Part shown: positions 11,250-23,116 of the stretch, piece by piece | Layout of the letters: each line of letters begins with the position of its first letter | Position numbering within the stretch: position 1 is the first letter of the stretch | From: Boswellia sacra | Taxonomy: Eukaryota > Streptophyta > Magnoliopsida > Sapindales > Burseraceae | Direction of reading: 5' to 3' | Assembly (NCBI GenBank): GCA_013180625.2 | Contig: SNVD02013879.1 | Span: 1 to 64,000, forward strand | DNA: 64,000 bases | Notes under the pieces: generated by a model | Databases searched by the model: none | What the model saw: the letters and a program-made list of their open reading frames with translations, nothing else | Told to the model about the DNA's origin: nothing | Translations under genes and position numbers: made by a program

Positions 11250-12396
11250 TAGGGATGGCAAAAAAATCCGGGTAATCCGGGTACCCGGATTTTACCCGGA
11301 TTTTCTGGAGGCAAGTTTACCCGGATTTGCAGGGTTTAAATACGGGGACGGGTAAAAAAATTATATTTATCTCCGGGTGCGGTATACATCCTCCCCGCCC
11401 CGCACCCGTACCGGATTGTGTTAAAAAAATTAAAATTATTTATATATTCTATTAAACGGTTATTATTTTGTCTTTGAAATCCCTAATTCTTTCTTTCTCA
11501 TTCTCACGCTTCTCAGCCTCTGCCTCACTCTGTCTCAGCTCAGTCTCTCCGCCACCGCTAATCAGCCTGCGATCATTGTGCTCTCGCTGGTCACGCCTCT
11601 CAGCCTCCAGTCGGCTTTCTCTTGCTGCGGCAGTGCGGCCACGCCGTCCTTTCGCTGGTCACTAGTCACGACTCCTCAGCCTCTGGATGCCCTTCCATAC
11701 TTCGCCAGCAGATTTTTCTCCGATCTATTCACGTTCTTCCTTTTCTCTATCAACTCATTAAGCTATTGAAACGCAACTTTCAATTATTCTTCAATCTGTC
11801 TCTCGCCAATTCTGGTCATTCATAATTGTTGTTGCTGCTGCTGCTGGAGTTCTACTTCTAGTCAACTAGAATTTTCTAGGGTTTATCACGCCACTTAGTT
11901 TATGATCAGGGAATTATCTGAATCTTCTTCTTGATTGTTACGTTTCAGTGTGCGAGTGAGTGTGTGATTGATTGATTAATTTCTTTCACATTGATCTATG
12001 TTTTTGGTGCTTTTTGTAGAACAGGATTTGTTTTGTGATTGAGTTTTTCAATTGGGTATTTTCAATTTTTAAGTGAATTCGTGTTAATGAGAGGAACTAC
12101 CATCTGGGTGTTAGTTGTGATTGTTTTTCATGAGCGAATTTGAGCTGCTGGAGTTGTTACTTTTATTCCTTCCAGGCTTTAGAAATTCCTTTCAGACATA
12201 TTCCAGGCTTTAGAACTTCGGGGAAATCCAGGTAAAATTCGGGTGTGGGGAGGAAAATCACAAATCCGGGTAAACCCGCACCCGCACTATATACAAAATT
12301 TCCGGCGAAAATCCGGTTTCCGTGGGAAAAAAAATTAATCCGGTCCGGGTGCGAAAATGCGAAACCCGCACCTGCACCCGGATTTTGCCATCCCTA
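11250..12396. mobile_element. Non-autonomous hAT-type DNA transposon
   Basis: Terminal inverted repeats TAGGGATGGCA and TGCCATCCCTA are perfect over 11 bp. They are flanked by a perfect 8-bp duplication, GTGTCCAA (11242-11249 and 12397-12404), as hAT transposases make. Both ends are full of CCCGGATTT/CCGGGT subterminal words on both strands, typical transposase-binding clusters. No transposase frame is present. The interior (about 11470-12200) has a CT-rich, GC-richer block followed by T-rich sequence, like the 5' leader and first intron of a gene. It could be the leader of the parent transposase gene or captured host sequence. Confidence 0.92.
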
Positions 12397-12404
12397 GTGT
12401 CCAA

Positions 12405-13944
12405 TTAATGGACCATGAGTCAATGAAGCCTTTTCAAGTTAATTAAATTAAAAATGATCATACATCCTCAAATATAAAATTTTTGTGAAACACTTGAAAC
12501 AAAGCCTCATCCAATTCAAGACCATCTCATTACTTAAATCACAAATTATATTTTACTCTAATTAATATGTGATGGATGTATACAGAATATTTTTTGGTCC
12601 AGCGATGCATATTAGAGTTTTGATAATAACTCTCAATCCAACTGTATAATTTTTAGAGCTCGTAATCAATGTTACAACTATATTGATACTTGGTTTATTA
12701 GCTATTTGCACCCAAATTGATGCTCTGAGTATCATTTTATTGTAAAACTCATTTATGAAATTTAAATACTTCTATAATGATAAAATAATCATTTTATAAA
12801 TATTTGATTTTTTTTTTAACTCTGCAAATAATCACCATAAGTAACGATCTATTTATGGATTAGATTAAGTCAAATACCATAATTAAAAATGCCAATTGGT
12901 AAGTTTATTAGATTTTCTATGGAATCCCAGTAAACTCTTGCTGAAGATAAAAGCTTTTGGGTGTTGTGTTGTACACAGTTGAAATCGTTTGTAAAGCAAA
13001 AGTCTAAGATTAGTTCAACCTGCTAATAGTCTGAATTTTGACCCAAGTTTTGTGTTCTCTATCGATGGACTATAGACTGCAATAACTATCCGCCCCTTAC
13101 AAAATTGGAAACACAATAAGAAAGCAAAACCATGATATGGATGTCGAAGGCATGCATAGACAGACTTTCTATGAGTATTAATGTTTCAAGACCAAAAACT
13201 TGTGATCTTTTTGGTAGAATTGATAAATAGTGCGAAAAATATTGATGATTGTTTTGTTCATCATCGTGTTTTACTTTACAAAAAAGACTTTGATCTGGCC
13301 ATGGATTCATATTAGAGCATGAACAAGAGGAAGAAATTATAAGAACAGGAGAAAATGATAGCGGGTGATTTTGTCATTTCATCTAAGATTTTTGTGCACT
13401 AATATAAGTTTTATTGAAATATTGGGTATTTAGAATAAATCTATCGGTGCAAATAGCTCCACTCTTATGATAATTAATATTAAACTGTTTTAAACTCCAG
13501 ATCCTTTCAGTAGATCCTTTCAGTTTGCCTGCAAGAAGTTGCAGTGCAGGTTCTGTCTTTCTTGGCTGACGGGCAGCTATTGTTTCTGCAATTCACTGAC
13601 AGAACGTCCTTTCCATAAATTTTTCTTGAGATAGTGCCCGCCGTTAGTGTACTTGTTTTATTTAACATAATATTGGGTAATATCATTAATCTTTCTGTTG
13701 AACTTTACTTTTGATATTACGCGGAAAATTTTTTATGGGTTTATCTCACCCGATACCAAACCTTTGCAATTTGATATTACTCAATTTCAACTAACAGTTT
13801 CTGTTTTCTCTTGAATTAATAAACTGGTAAAAAGACCATGATAACCTTAGCTGTACATGCAATACACAATTCGATTCCTGCATTTTTATACACCAAGTTA
13901 AATTACAAAAATGCCCATATAACCATTTTTAAGAACTAACTAAT
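12405..13944. other. Intergenic stretch, no gene recognised
   Basis: AT-rich. A 74-codon frame at 13086-13310 (minus) shows no known motif. There is a short direct repeat of AGATCCTTTCAG at 13499-13521. Confidence 0.55.
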
Positions 13945-13949
13945 ATAGT

Positions 13950-15077
13950 TGTTGCATAAAATCGTAAGTATACGTTATTATTGACAAGTAATAAAATAAA
14001 AGTATGAGTATCGTTTCACGAGGACTGTTGCTACTAAACACTGAAATTGTATTAACCTCTAATTAATTAAACTAATTATAAAAGAGAATTGAGTTGGGAA
14101 GTTTAAGTAAAACTTTATTAAACTAAATTTAATACTACGTACACTCACTGAAATTTTGGATAGAAGAATTTAATGATTAAAAATTTAGGGATCCGATTTC
14201 ACCAAAATTAATCAATTTAACTTCTCAGATTCAATTAACTAATATTTATTCCTATTGTTGCCAATCGATTTCACTAATTTGATTATTATTCTTTCTCAAG
14301 CAATAATAATGTATATTGATATATTAGAATAACATCTCAGTCTCAGTAACTCACTATTAATGCCATTAAACAAAAGAAATCATACAAGATTGTACAAATC
14401 ACATTCATATCTTTATCTAGCAAGATAATTAAGGACTAGTGTGAACATCACTTCTCAGTCTCAATCCAAATCTGAATTCATGCAATAATTGACCAGAAAA
14501 TCACAAGCATTAAGTATGTAATTAAATTGCTGAATAATATTAGAATAAACATCAATAAACTAAAATCAAGAGAAATCAAACATCAAAATACTGAGTTAAT
14601 CACCAGTGATCTGCCTTCTACTCACCAGTTTTTTGTCTGCATTCTAATCACCAGTTTTTGCCTCAGTCCGAATCCCCCCTCTCTTCAATGAACTTCCCCT
14701 TTTTGTTCTTCCTTTCCTGGCCGACTCAAAGAGCAACATCCTCATTGCCTCTTCTAGAGATTCCCCTAGCATGATCATTTTGTCCCCTCCAAAAGTCAAT
14801 CCACTCAGCTAGGTAGAAATGCTCCACCGAAAGTGCAAATGGGATGTTTTAAAATTCCTGTCCAGCTCATTTTCCTCCACAAGCCTTCCAAAATTACCCT
14901 TCCACATGAAATATAATATTGTGGAATTTTGTCGTCATTTAATCGAGTTTACAATCCTGAAATTCCTTTAGGTACAACTCAAACAAACTTAGACAAAATT
15001 CGTCAATTAAAGACAAAAAGGGGAACATAAAATTCAAGATAAAAAATGAAAATAATGTATAAAAATTAGACTTATCA
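13950..15077 (-). repeat. 3' LTR of family A element
   Basis: Minus strand begins TGATAAG and ends ATTTTATGCAACA. It is about 140 bp shorter than its partner at 24691-25958 because of an internal gap near 14600, and shows many substitutions, consistent with age. Confidence 0.92.
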
Positions 15078-15093
15078 AATACCCCCAAACTTG
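15078..15093 (-). other. Polypurine tract of family A element
   Basis: Minus strand reads AAGTTTGGGGGTATT directly before the LTR, the expected place for second-strand priming. A near copy (AAGTTTGGGGGAG) occurs internally at about 18822-18836. Confidence 0.75.
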
Positions 15094-16541
15094 AGTTTTA
15101 CTAGTCCTCGAGCAAAAAGTAGGACAGAAACAACAAAGCAGAAAACACACAAAAACAAAGACATCTCTTGAATTTAAAAATTGGCCTCAAAGATTGCATT
15201 AAAATATAACTCAAGAAAAATTTCAAAACCAAGCACTTATCAAAATTTAAGTTCATAAAATAGTTTCACTTCACCTCAATTCCTTAAGTTGTGTGTATAA
15301 GCCATTCACACTTCATCATTTACAGTCTGGATCAATTTATGCTTAAAAGTTGACCAAATTTGATGATCAAAAGTTGAACATAAATGGACTCCATAAGCCT
15401 ACTTTTCAAGCCTCTCCACTAATGTAAACAAATACAATGATAAGGATCAAATAGGACTTTATTCAACTTGTAACATTTGGCTAGGGTGAAGGTATGATAA
15501 AGGATGAAGATTTAGCTCAGAGTACCCAAAAACACACGAATCAGTCAGATTGCCAAAGCTCAGCTCCAAAACAAGATTCATTATAACACACCCAGTAATT
15601 TCACCCCAAACTTATTTATAAACATCTATTATCCATATAGCATAGAATACAAGAAACTATACCCTCAAATATATATATATATTTGGAATATATACGTATC
15701 TTTTTATTTTTTTAGAATAATAACTCACTGACATTTCTTATTGCATCTCCTAACCTTTCTCTTTCTTCCTGAAAAAACCGCATGGCTCACAATGCAATTT
15801 TGAATGATCTATGTGCTTGTGGGTAAGGGATAATCTATTTAGAAAATTTATTTATAGGCTAGAGAAAATTTTAGTGAGTTAGATCAAAGAAAAAGGCTTA
15901 AATAGGCACAAAAGGGATAACTAGGAGTCAATTTCATATTTGGGTTGGCTAAAAGTCTCAAACGAAAAAAAATGACCTAAATAATTTCTCTAATATTGCA
16001 CAGTCTAGGATTTCGCCTCAAGTGACAATCAAGCAGGTTCTAGATTCCACTGAAATCTTATGAACACTTAAATAGCATAAACCTTCTCTAAGTAGAAAAA
16101 AATTAACTCAATGATTATTGTGATGTGCTCAATGTTTTCAAGGAATAGAAGCAAAGCAAAACCAATAACAGTTTTATTATTTTCCAAGAGTTATTATCAA
16201 TTCAATCATTTCTTATTACAGGCCCACAAAACTCAAAATAAAACAACACTCGAATAAAGAAACCAAACAAAACACTAGTTTGTTACAAAACAAGTTAGTC
16301 CTAATACAAGTTAGTTAGAATGGGTTTAAAAAGGTTGAACTATATTCCCTAACTCCGCCACTTCGGACATAACGGAACCGAAATGCGCTTCATGAATGTT
16401 TAAATTTTTCACCCGACCACTCTAACAGGTTAGCTTACTAGAATGCTAGTAAAGAGGAGCAACAAGGAAAAAACTTTCACGAACATAATACAAACCTGAA
16501 TAAAGAGGTTCAAACCTGAATTACTGATTACAATCGAAGTG
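15094..16541 (-). other. 3' untranslated part of family A element
   Basis: No gene. Parts are recognisably related to the same position in the family B element (compare about 15990-16060 with 50930-51000), although the LTRs of the two families are not alike. Confidence 0.6.
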
Positions 16542-17176
16542 TCAAATCTAGTTCATGCGTCTGATCACTTCCTTCGAACCAATTTATTTGAGCCATTGCT
16601 GGATCGAGTTCAAAAGCGAATGCTTGCAATTGGTTGATCGGATCTTTGGCAGTTGAAGCAGTGACTAGGATTGTACATGCCGATGACGAAATGAAGTTCT
16701 ATTCTATAGCTTTATCTAAAAAAATAACAAACTATTAAAGAAACTTTTTACATTTAACAAACCGATGGGTTTTTGGTGGATATTAAGTTGGGACGAGGAG
16801 GCTATCTGAAAAATTTCTTCTAGTGTCCAAAAACCAATTGGTAAAGCTATGAACGCATCAGAATAAGCAAGCATCCGAGCTATGCATTCGTGCATGGATG
16901 TGACTCTAAGTTCATTCCCAACTATTTTCCAAGATAGATTTTGTACAGCCAAGGGAGTGGGAAAATACATAATACTCGGCTCCCTCATAAGAACGCAGCT
17001 GTAGAAACACACCCCATTAACCCATGGCTACCCCTTCTATATATGAAATTTATGTTCCTAGTAGCTAATACCCTACTTATGTTATCTACTGCTCTGGCAA
17101 ACTCACCATCTCTTCCATGTTGAGATCCACAAAACACACAAATCTTTTGAAATCTCTAAACTGGTGTTCTCTCCAT
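16542..17176 (-). pseudogene. LOG-type cytokinin-activating enzyme, decayed copy in family A
   Basis: Reading from the ATG at 17176, the sequence aligns along its whole length with the intact LOG gene at 49450-50085. KICVFCGSQHGRDGEF matches the N-terminal nucleotide-binding region, GLMGCVSTAA follows, and the best open part (16716-17012) covers MHECIARM and the catalytic loop. The start, the end and the lack of introns are the same in both copies. This one is dead: codon 7 is TAG where the intact copy has CGG, there is a second stop after about 60 codons, at least one frameshift follows, and the PGGxGTxxE motif reads PIGFWTLEE. Functional LOG proteins release the free cytokinin base from its riboside monophosphate. 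Confidence 0.92.
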
Positions 17177-17225
17177 TTTTACATTCACCTATCCTATGTA
17201 TGATATTTTAGCACATGAGGTGCTG

Positions 17226-17233
17226 CTTTTATA
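17226..17233 (-). promoter_or_regulatory. TATA box upstream of LOG copy in family A
   Basis: Minus strand CTATAAAAGC lies 50 bases before the LOG start codon. The intact copy in family B also has a TATA-like word upstream (49336-49342). Proposed from sequence and position only. Confidence 0.5.
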
Positions 17234-17370
17234 GAGGTAAAAAGAGATGAAAGTTATTGTAATTGACACATGGAGGTGGAAAATTAGGTGGCGTTGGTTG
17301 ATATACAATTAAGGCTCAGCCACACAATAAAATCGATCCCTTTCCCATACTTAAAACATGTACATCTGCC

Positions 17371-17516
17371 TTTCGATGGGAAATAATCGATGCTTTGAGG
17401 CTTTCATTTGTAAAATATGGGGACAGTTGTCAATGGGGGTTGCTCGATGCATAAATATTACTCCCACTCATATTTAAAATAAAGAAATTTGCTTTCAATA
17501 GGAGGTTAACCGATGC
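17371..17516 (-). repeat. Repeat array upstream of LOG, family A
   Basis: Three units with a period near 60 bp. Each holds GCATCGA/G followed by A/C-rich sequence and CC(C/T)AT(C/T)GA on the minus strand. The fifth unit of the array in family B (49268-49310) carries the same words, so the array is shared. Confidence 0.6.
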
Positions 17517-17996
17517 ACGCATTTGCTTTTTTCACACTTGTCTCCCACTTTTACTTTATGGATAGCTGCATGGTTTGTCAAAAGTAAAAGATACACAGTA
17601 AAAAACGACTAATAAACAATAATAACATGTTAAACAATGAGAAGAAAAAAAATACAATAGTAACAACAAACAAAAACAAAAAGATTAACAATAACAAAAA
17701 CAGATTAACAATAACAAAAACTTGAAAGAGAAACAACAGTATGAAAAATTAATGATAAGAACGACAAAATCAATTAAAACAATAATAAATCACACTAACA
17801 TGAAAGTTCTGAAAAACGAAACAAATATATACAAGTAGTTATAATTGTGGCTCACATCTTCCTCTGATTTTACGTTCAGTAACGGCTTAAACGCCTTCTA
17901 TAAGCCAATGATTTGTTTCTTATCCAGTTTTCTTATAAACTAGCAAACACGATCGTTTAAAGTCAGATTTCCTAAACTCTATTGTTGATGTTCCTT

Positions 17997-18452
17997 TCAG
18001 AACTGTGTCCATAATTTCATCTGTTCTTTTTGCACTAATCTGCATGGATGATTCTCAAGAGTCAGTATGATATCATCTAATAACTCTTTACTCAGTCCAT
18101 CCTTGATGAACTGTAACTTATCTTCTCTATTTTTAGACACAAATCCTAAAGAACGGCAATTCTGGATGCAATTCCATCTAGCACACCTATGACAGACTTC
18201 TAACCTTTTAGCATGTCGCTTTTTGGCGAGAGTGCTTTTTCCTAGACCAGGCATGTATGCTATAAAATCAATTGCAGATTCCCCAGCTAACATAATCTTA
18301 GCTTCAATTAACCAACAGATGTCCATAGGCATTTTCTTAATCATCAACATCCTAAGTCTATTAAATCGTGCTTTATAGATTTTTACCAGAGCATTTTGAG
18401 GGAATGAAGGAAAGCATTTGTGAAAGGCTGATAGAATGTTATCATTATCTAT
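17997..18452 (-). CDS. ORF-X: Cys-rich basic protein frame carried by family A
   Basis: The frame is open for about 150 codons. A homologous but broken frame lies at 48233-48718 in family B. Family B starts with ATG at the homologous place; here that codon is ATA (18450-18452), so the first usable Met is at 18350 (117 codons). The centre has PGLGKSTLAKKRHAKRL, a strongly basic run, then C-x2-C-x4-C-x3-C (CHRCARWNCIQNC), then a mixed-charge C-terminal part ending LWTQF. The Cys pattern suggests a metal-bound nucleic-acid finger. The protein is not gag, pol or a usual Athila envelope. Its layout recalls the small Cys-rich RNA-binding proteins of carla- and related flexiviruses, but the Cys spacing differs; function is not established. 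It lies in the same sense as pol and upstream of LOG. Confidence 0.6.
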   Translation of the reverse strand: MDNDNILSAFHKCFPSFPQNALVKIYKARFNRLRMLMIKKMPMDICWLIEAKIMLAGESAIDFIAYMPGLGKSTLAKKRHAKRLEVCHRCARWNCIQNCRSLGFVSKNREDKLQFIKDGLSKELLDDIILTLENHPCRLVQKEQMKLWTQF

Positions 18453-19175
18453 AACAAAGAGAAGAGGAAAGATTTTACCAAAAATATGTTGAGTTCATTC
18501 TTCCCTTTGATATGCACATTTCAAACCTTTTGGAAGTGTTCTCTACTTCCTTTTGAGTTTCCCTCAAGCTTTTGATGAAAGCACAACACGAATATGGCTA
18601 ATTCTAATCAAAGCAACCAAAAAAAAAATTGAAATGAAAAGTCGAAGCACAAAAGAAAAAATAAAGAAAAATAATTAAAATAAATTAAATCAAATCAGTC
18701 ATAATGACACAGGACCCACCAAAGGAGTCTTCCTAAAGTGAATTCATACTTAATACAAAACAATAATTAAAATTAATAATAATCAAAGGCAAAGCAAATA
18801 AAACAAAATACTTTAAAAGACTCCCCCAAACTTGAGAGACACATGCATTGTCCTCAATGTGTATTTAACTATCCTGTGTTGCCTGATTGGTATTGACATT
18901 ATTCATTGCATCATTACACCCAAGGTAATTTCAATGAAAACACTTAGAATATATATAGAGGCATTGCAACGATAATGGGCTAGGCTGGGTGGGCAGCTTT
19001 TGGCTTGAAAGTTTAGATTGAAGTGCATTCTGTATTTGGCTGGAGCACACACATGCAAATTTCTCTTCTGAAATTTCTCCCAAGTTTGTTTTAGGCCTGC
19101 AAAAACTAACATAAAATAATTTTTTTTAGAACACAATAAAACACAATAAAAATTGGAATGCAAATATTCAAACTT

Positions 19176-19200
19176 ATGGGTTGCCTCCCAAGTAGCGCTT
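19176..19200 (-). other. Post-pol hairpin motif of family A element
   Basis: Minus strand AAGCGCTACTTGGGAGG then CAACCCATAAG, about 80 bases after the integrase stop codon. It matches the motif in both family B elements. Confidence 0.65.
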
Positions 19201-19277
19201 CAGTTAAAGTCTTCAGCTGGACTTTTTCTCCACTCTAAGGCTCACCAAAAAGAATGGTGGTTTTGTTGTTGTCAAAG

Positions 19278-20400
19278 TCACCACCCATTTAAGGGTTTCA
19301 ATCTTTGCCCATTAACTTTGAACGTGTCTTTCTTTGGATGACTAATTTCAATAGCTCCATAAGGAAACACTTGCACAACTTTGAAAGGGCCTAACCATTT
19401 TGACTTAAGCTTTTTCGGAAATAATCTTAACCTTGAGTTGTATAGAAGCAATTGTTGACCAGATGAAAATTCTTTTTGAATGATGTGCTTTTCATGCCAT
19501 GGCTCAGTACGTTCCTTATAAGTCTTGGAATTCTCATAAGCTTCATTACGAAACTCATCCATCTCATTCAAATGCAATAATCTTTTCTCTCCTGCCTTTT
19601 TCAAGTCTATATTCAATGTCTTCATGGCCCTATATGCACAGTGCTCCAACTTAACTGGTAGATGACATGCTTTTCCATAAACTAACGTTTAAGGAGACAT
19701 GCTTATAGGTGTTTTGAAAGTTGTCCAATAAGCCCACAAAGCATCATCTAACTTCCTGGCCCAATCTTTACGTGAATTTGCCACAGTCTTCTCAAGAATC
19801 AGCTTTACTTCTCTATTTGAAATTTCAGCCTGCCTATTTTTCTGAGGATGATAGGCAAGGGCCTTCTTGTGGTTAACTCCATATTTGGCTAATAGCACTT
19901 CAAATTGTTTGTTGCAAAAATGTGTGCCTTCATCACTAAGATTTCCCTTGGAGTGCCAAACCATGTAAAGATTTTCTTCCTTAAGAAATTTAGCACCACC
20001 CTACCATCATTGGTTTGAGTTGCACTTGCTTCAACCTACTTGGACACATAATCAACAGCAAGGAGGATGAATTTGTTGTTGTAGGAAGATGGAAATGGGC
20101 CCATGAAATCGATTCCTCAAACATCAAACAACTCGACCTCTAGGATGCTTCTCAGTGGCATTTCATTTCTCCTTGATATGTTTCCTATCCTTTGGCACTT
20201 GTCACAATTAGCAACAAACTTGTGAGCATCTTTAAATAAGGTGGGCCAATAAAAACCTGATTGAAGAACTTTAGCAGTTGTTCGTTGTCCTCTAAAGTGG
20301 CCACCACATTCAAGTGTATGACAATGCCGAACTTCTTCCTTTGTTGGTAAGAAAGATTTGGGGGGATGATTTTTACTACAAGAAAGTTAACAAAGTCTGC
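19278..20400 (-). pseudogene. Gypsy integrase, decayed
   Basis: Minus-strand pieces in several frames give the integrase order. There is an H2C2 zinc domain with [10 protein letters not shown] and CDKCQRIGN (about 20350-20170), a catalytic core including DEGTHFCN and ending with [21 protein letters not shown] (19689-19964), and a C-terminal part with WLGPFKVVQVFPYGAIEI (19278-19649). A stop lies at 19690 and more stops lie in the core, so it is inactive. The terminal stop marks the pol end, followed at once by the conserved hairpin motif and the cargo genes. Confidence 0.88.
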
Positions 20401-20549
20401 ATACCATGGAAAAGTACAATCAGATGATAAATCAAAAAGTTATTCATCAAAAAAGTTGTCATCAATGGGAGATCGATTCAACCTTAATTCTTCTGGTATT
20501 TCAAGCCTGGACAGATGATCAACTACCAGGGTTTCAGTGCCCTTTTTAG

Positions 20550-21175
20550 CTCTGATCTCCAAATCAAACTCTTAAAGGAGTAAGACCTAACAAATGAGTC
20601 TCGGTTTAATATCCTTCTTGGTCATAAGATATTTAATGGCAGAATGATCGGTATAAACAATTACCTTATTACCAATGAGATATGCACGAAATTTATCAAA
20701 AGCAAACACAATGGCAAGCAATTATTTTTTAGTGGTGGCAAAATTGAGTTGAACATAGGGTCCTACTGGAATAATAAATAGTAATTCCTCCGCTGCCCTA
20801 AAATTGTTCCCACTGCATAATCACTTTCATCATACATCAATTCAAATGGTAGTTCCCAATTTGGTGCTACAACAATTGGTACTGACATAAGCTTCTCTTT
20901 CAAGGTTATAAAGGCCTCTATACAATCTGCATTAAAAACAAAAGGGTATTCTGCACAAGCAAATTCGAAAAAGGTTTTGAAATTTTTGAGAAATCTTTGA
21001 TAAACCTCCTATAGAAACCTGCATGGCCAAGGAAACTACGTACACCCTTCACTGATGTTGGCGGTGGTAACTTTTCAATGGTTTCAATCTTGGCACAATC
21101 AACTTCGATACCTAAAGCAAAAATCCTATGTCCTAAAACATCCCTTCTGTAACCATGAAATGACACTTCTCCCAA
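20550..21175 (-). pseudogene. Gypsy RT C-terminal part and RNase H, decayed
   Basis: The frame at 20918-21175 carries LGHRIFALGIEVDCAKIE and VRSFLGHAGFYRRFIKDFSKI, the connection after the reverse transcriptase palm. Downstream, APNWELPFELMYDESDYAVG marks the start of RNase H, which then breaks into several frames with many stops. Confidence 0.82.
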
Positions 21176-22024
21176 TTAAGCACTAAGTTAGTTTCTTCAC
21201 ATCTCATGAGAACTAACCTCAAATTTTTCATGCATTGATCAAAAGTTTTACCAAAAATAGAGAAATCATCCATGAAAATCTCGATGTTTCTTTCTACCAT
21301 GTCAGAGAAAATAGCCATCATACACCTTTGAAATGTTGTTGGGGCATTACAGAGCCCAAAAGGCATCCTCTTAAAAGCAAAATTTTCATAAGGACAAGTA
21401 AATGTTGTCTTCTCCTGATCTTCTAGAGTAATAAAAATTTGATTATAACCAGAATACCCATCCAAAAAGCAATAATACTCATGTCCAGCCAAACGGCCCA
21501 ACATTTGATCAATGAAAGGTAAAAAGAAATAGTCTTTCCTAGTGGCCTTGTTCAACTTCCCATAGTCAATGCAAATACGCCACCCAGTGACAATCCTAGT
21601 AGGAATCAACTCATTGTTCTCATTTTTCACAACTATTATTCCTCTTCTTTGGTACCACTTGAACTGGACTTACCCATGAGCTATCAGAAATTGAGTAAAT
21701 CACTCCTGCATCGAGCCATTTAAGAACCTCAGCTCGAACTGCTTCTTTCATGCTTGGATTCAATCTCCTTTGTGCATCTACTGTTGGTTTGCTACCATCT
21801 TCTAATAAGATTCTATGCATGCATATGGAAGGGCTAATCCCTTTAATATCAGATAATGTCCACCCTATGGCTGCTTTATGCTCCCTCAATACTCTCAACA
21901 ACTTCTTTTCCTCTACACCAGACAACTTAGATGACATAATCACTGGAAGTGTAAATGACTCCCCTAAATATGCATATCTAAGGTAACTAGGTAATTGTTT
22001 AAACTCAAGAACTGGATTTTTCAA
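21133..22024 (-). pseudogene. Gypsy reverse transcriptase, frameshifted
   Basis: Two frames (21620-22024 and 21133-21630) together give the core enzyme. They contain the pre-RT segment with ICMHRILLEDGSKP, the fingers with WVSPVQVVPKK, then WRICIDYGKLNKATRKD, FLDGYSGYNQI, FAFKRMPFGLCNAPTTFQRCM and the active-site IFMDDFSIFG. A frameshift near 21625 separates them. It would copy element RNA into cDNA in the cytoplasm. The domain type and the neighbouring gag and protease place it in the Athila/Tat group of Ty3-gypsy elements. Confidence 0.92.
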
Positions 22025-22951
22025 TGGATGGTAATGGTCGTGTAGGTCCTTGACCTAAAGGTTCATAATATTTTCTATTGTTGGGCCCAAAAGATTCCAT
22101 CCAATTCACATATTCTCTCACCTCACAATCATCAAAATCATCACACAATCGAGAGTATACCAAGCTAATTTCCAAAGCATTCGAAGGTAAATTTCCATGT
22201 TTTAATACCATGTTATCTATATCATCAATGTGAAAACAATTCTCATTTTCATCTAGATATTTCATGGCATTAAAAACATTAAAGATTACCTCTTCATCTT
22301 GAACACATAACCTTAATTCACCCTTTTGGACATCAATTAAAGCTCTCCCAGTTGCCAAGAACGGCCTCCCAAGTATGATAGGAATCTCCTTATCCTCTTC
22401 CATATCAAGAACAATGAAATCAGCTGGGAAGATAAATTTATCCACTTTGACTAGAACATCTTTAATAACTCCTCGTGGGTGTTTGAAGGAATGGTCAACC
22501 AATTATAGTGAAACTGTGGTAGACTTTGCTTCACCCAGTCCAAGCTTCCTAAAAATAGACAAAGGCATTAAATTTATACTTGCACCTAAATCACACAAAG
22601 ATTTTTCAAATGTAGAGTTACCAATAGAATAAGGAATAGAAAAAATCCTTGGATCTTTTAATTTTTAGGGTAACTTCCTTTGCAAGATTGCACTGCATTC
22701 TTCAATAAGTGTAACTGTCCATAATCTTCTAATTTCCTTTTCTTTGACAGTATGTCCTTTATGAATTTGACATAGCTCGACATTTGTTCCAAGGCTTCAG
22801 CGAAAGGAATGTTGATGTGTAACTTCTTGAAAATTTTCAAAAACTTGGAAAACCGTTTGTCTAGCTTGCTCTTTTGGAGACGTTGAGGAAATGGAATTCT
22901 AGGTGCTGGATCTTTAGTCATTGCTGTTTGAGCTTTTGGTATGTCCTCCAC
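22010..22951 (-). pseudogene. Gypsy protease region, decayed
   Basis: The frame at 22658-22951 carries the linker with FPQRLQKSKLDKRFSKFL and INIPFAEALEQM. After a break, 22005-22502 carries FPADFIVLDMEED and IPIILGRPFLATGRALIDV. A disrupted active-site stretch lies between about 22510 and 22660. Both pieces are typical of Athila-type elements. Confidence 0.85.
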
Positions 22952-23116
22952 CTTTCTTGATGGAGGTGCAGAGGTTGCAACTGGAACATCTTTCTGACCT
23001 CTATTGGCTTCTCATTTCTCACCGGTGTTTCTAACTCTTTTCCAATTCTCAAGGTGATAGCCTTGCAAAGTTCTTTAGGATTCAACTTAATTAAACTAGG
23101 TAAAATTACCTTGTTG

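Noticed and set aside
17997..18452. ORF-X as the usual Athila envelope-like protein
   Set aside because: It is too short, and I see neither a signal peptide nor a membrane segment; a Cys finger and basic run dominate instead.
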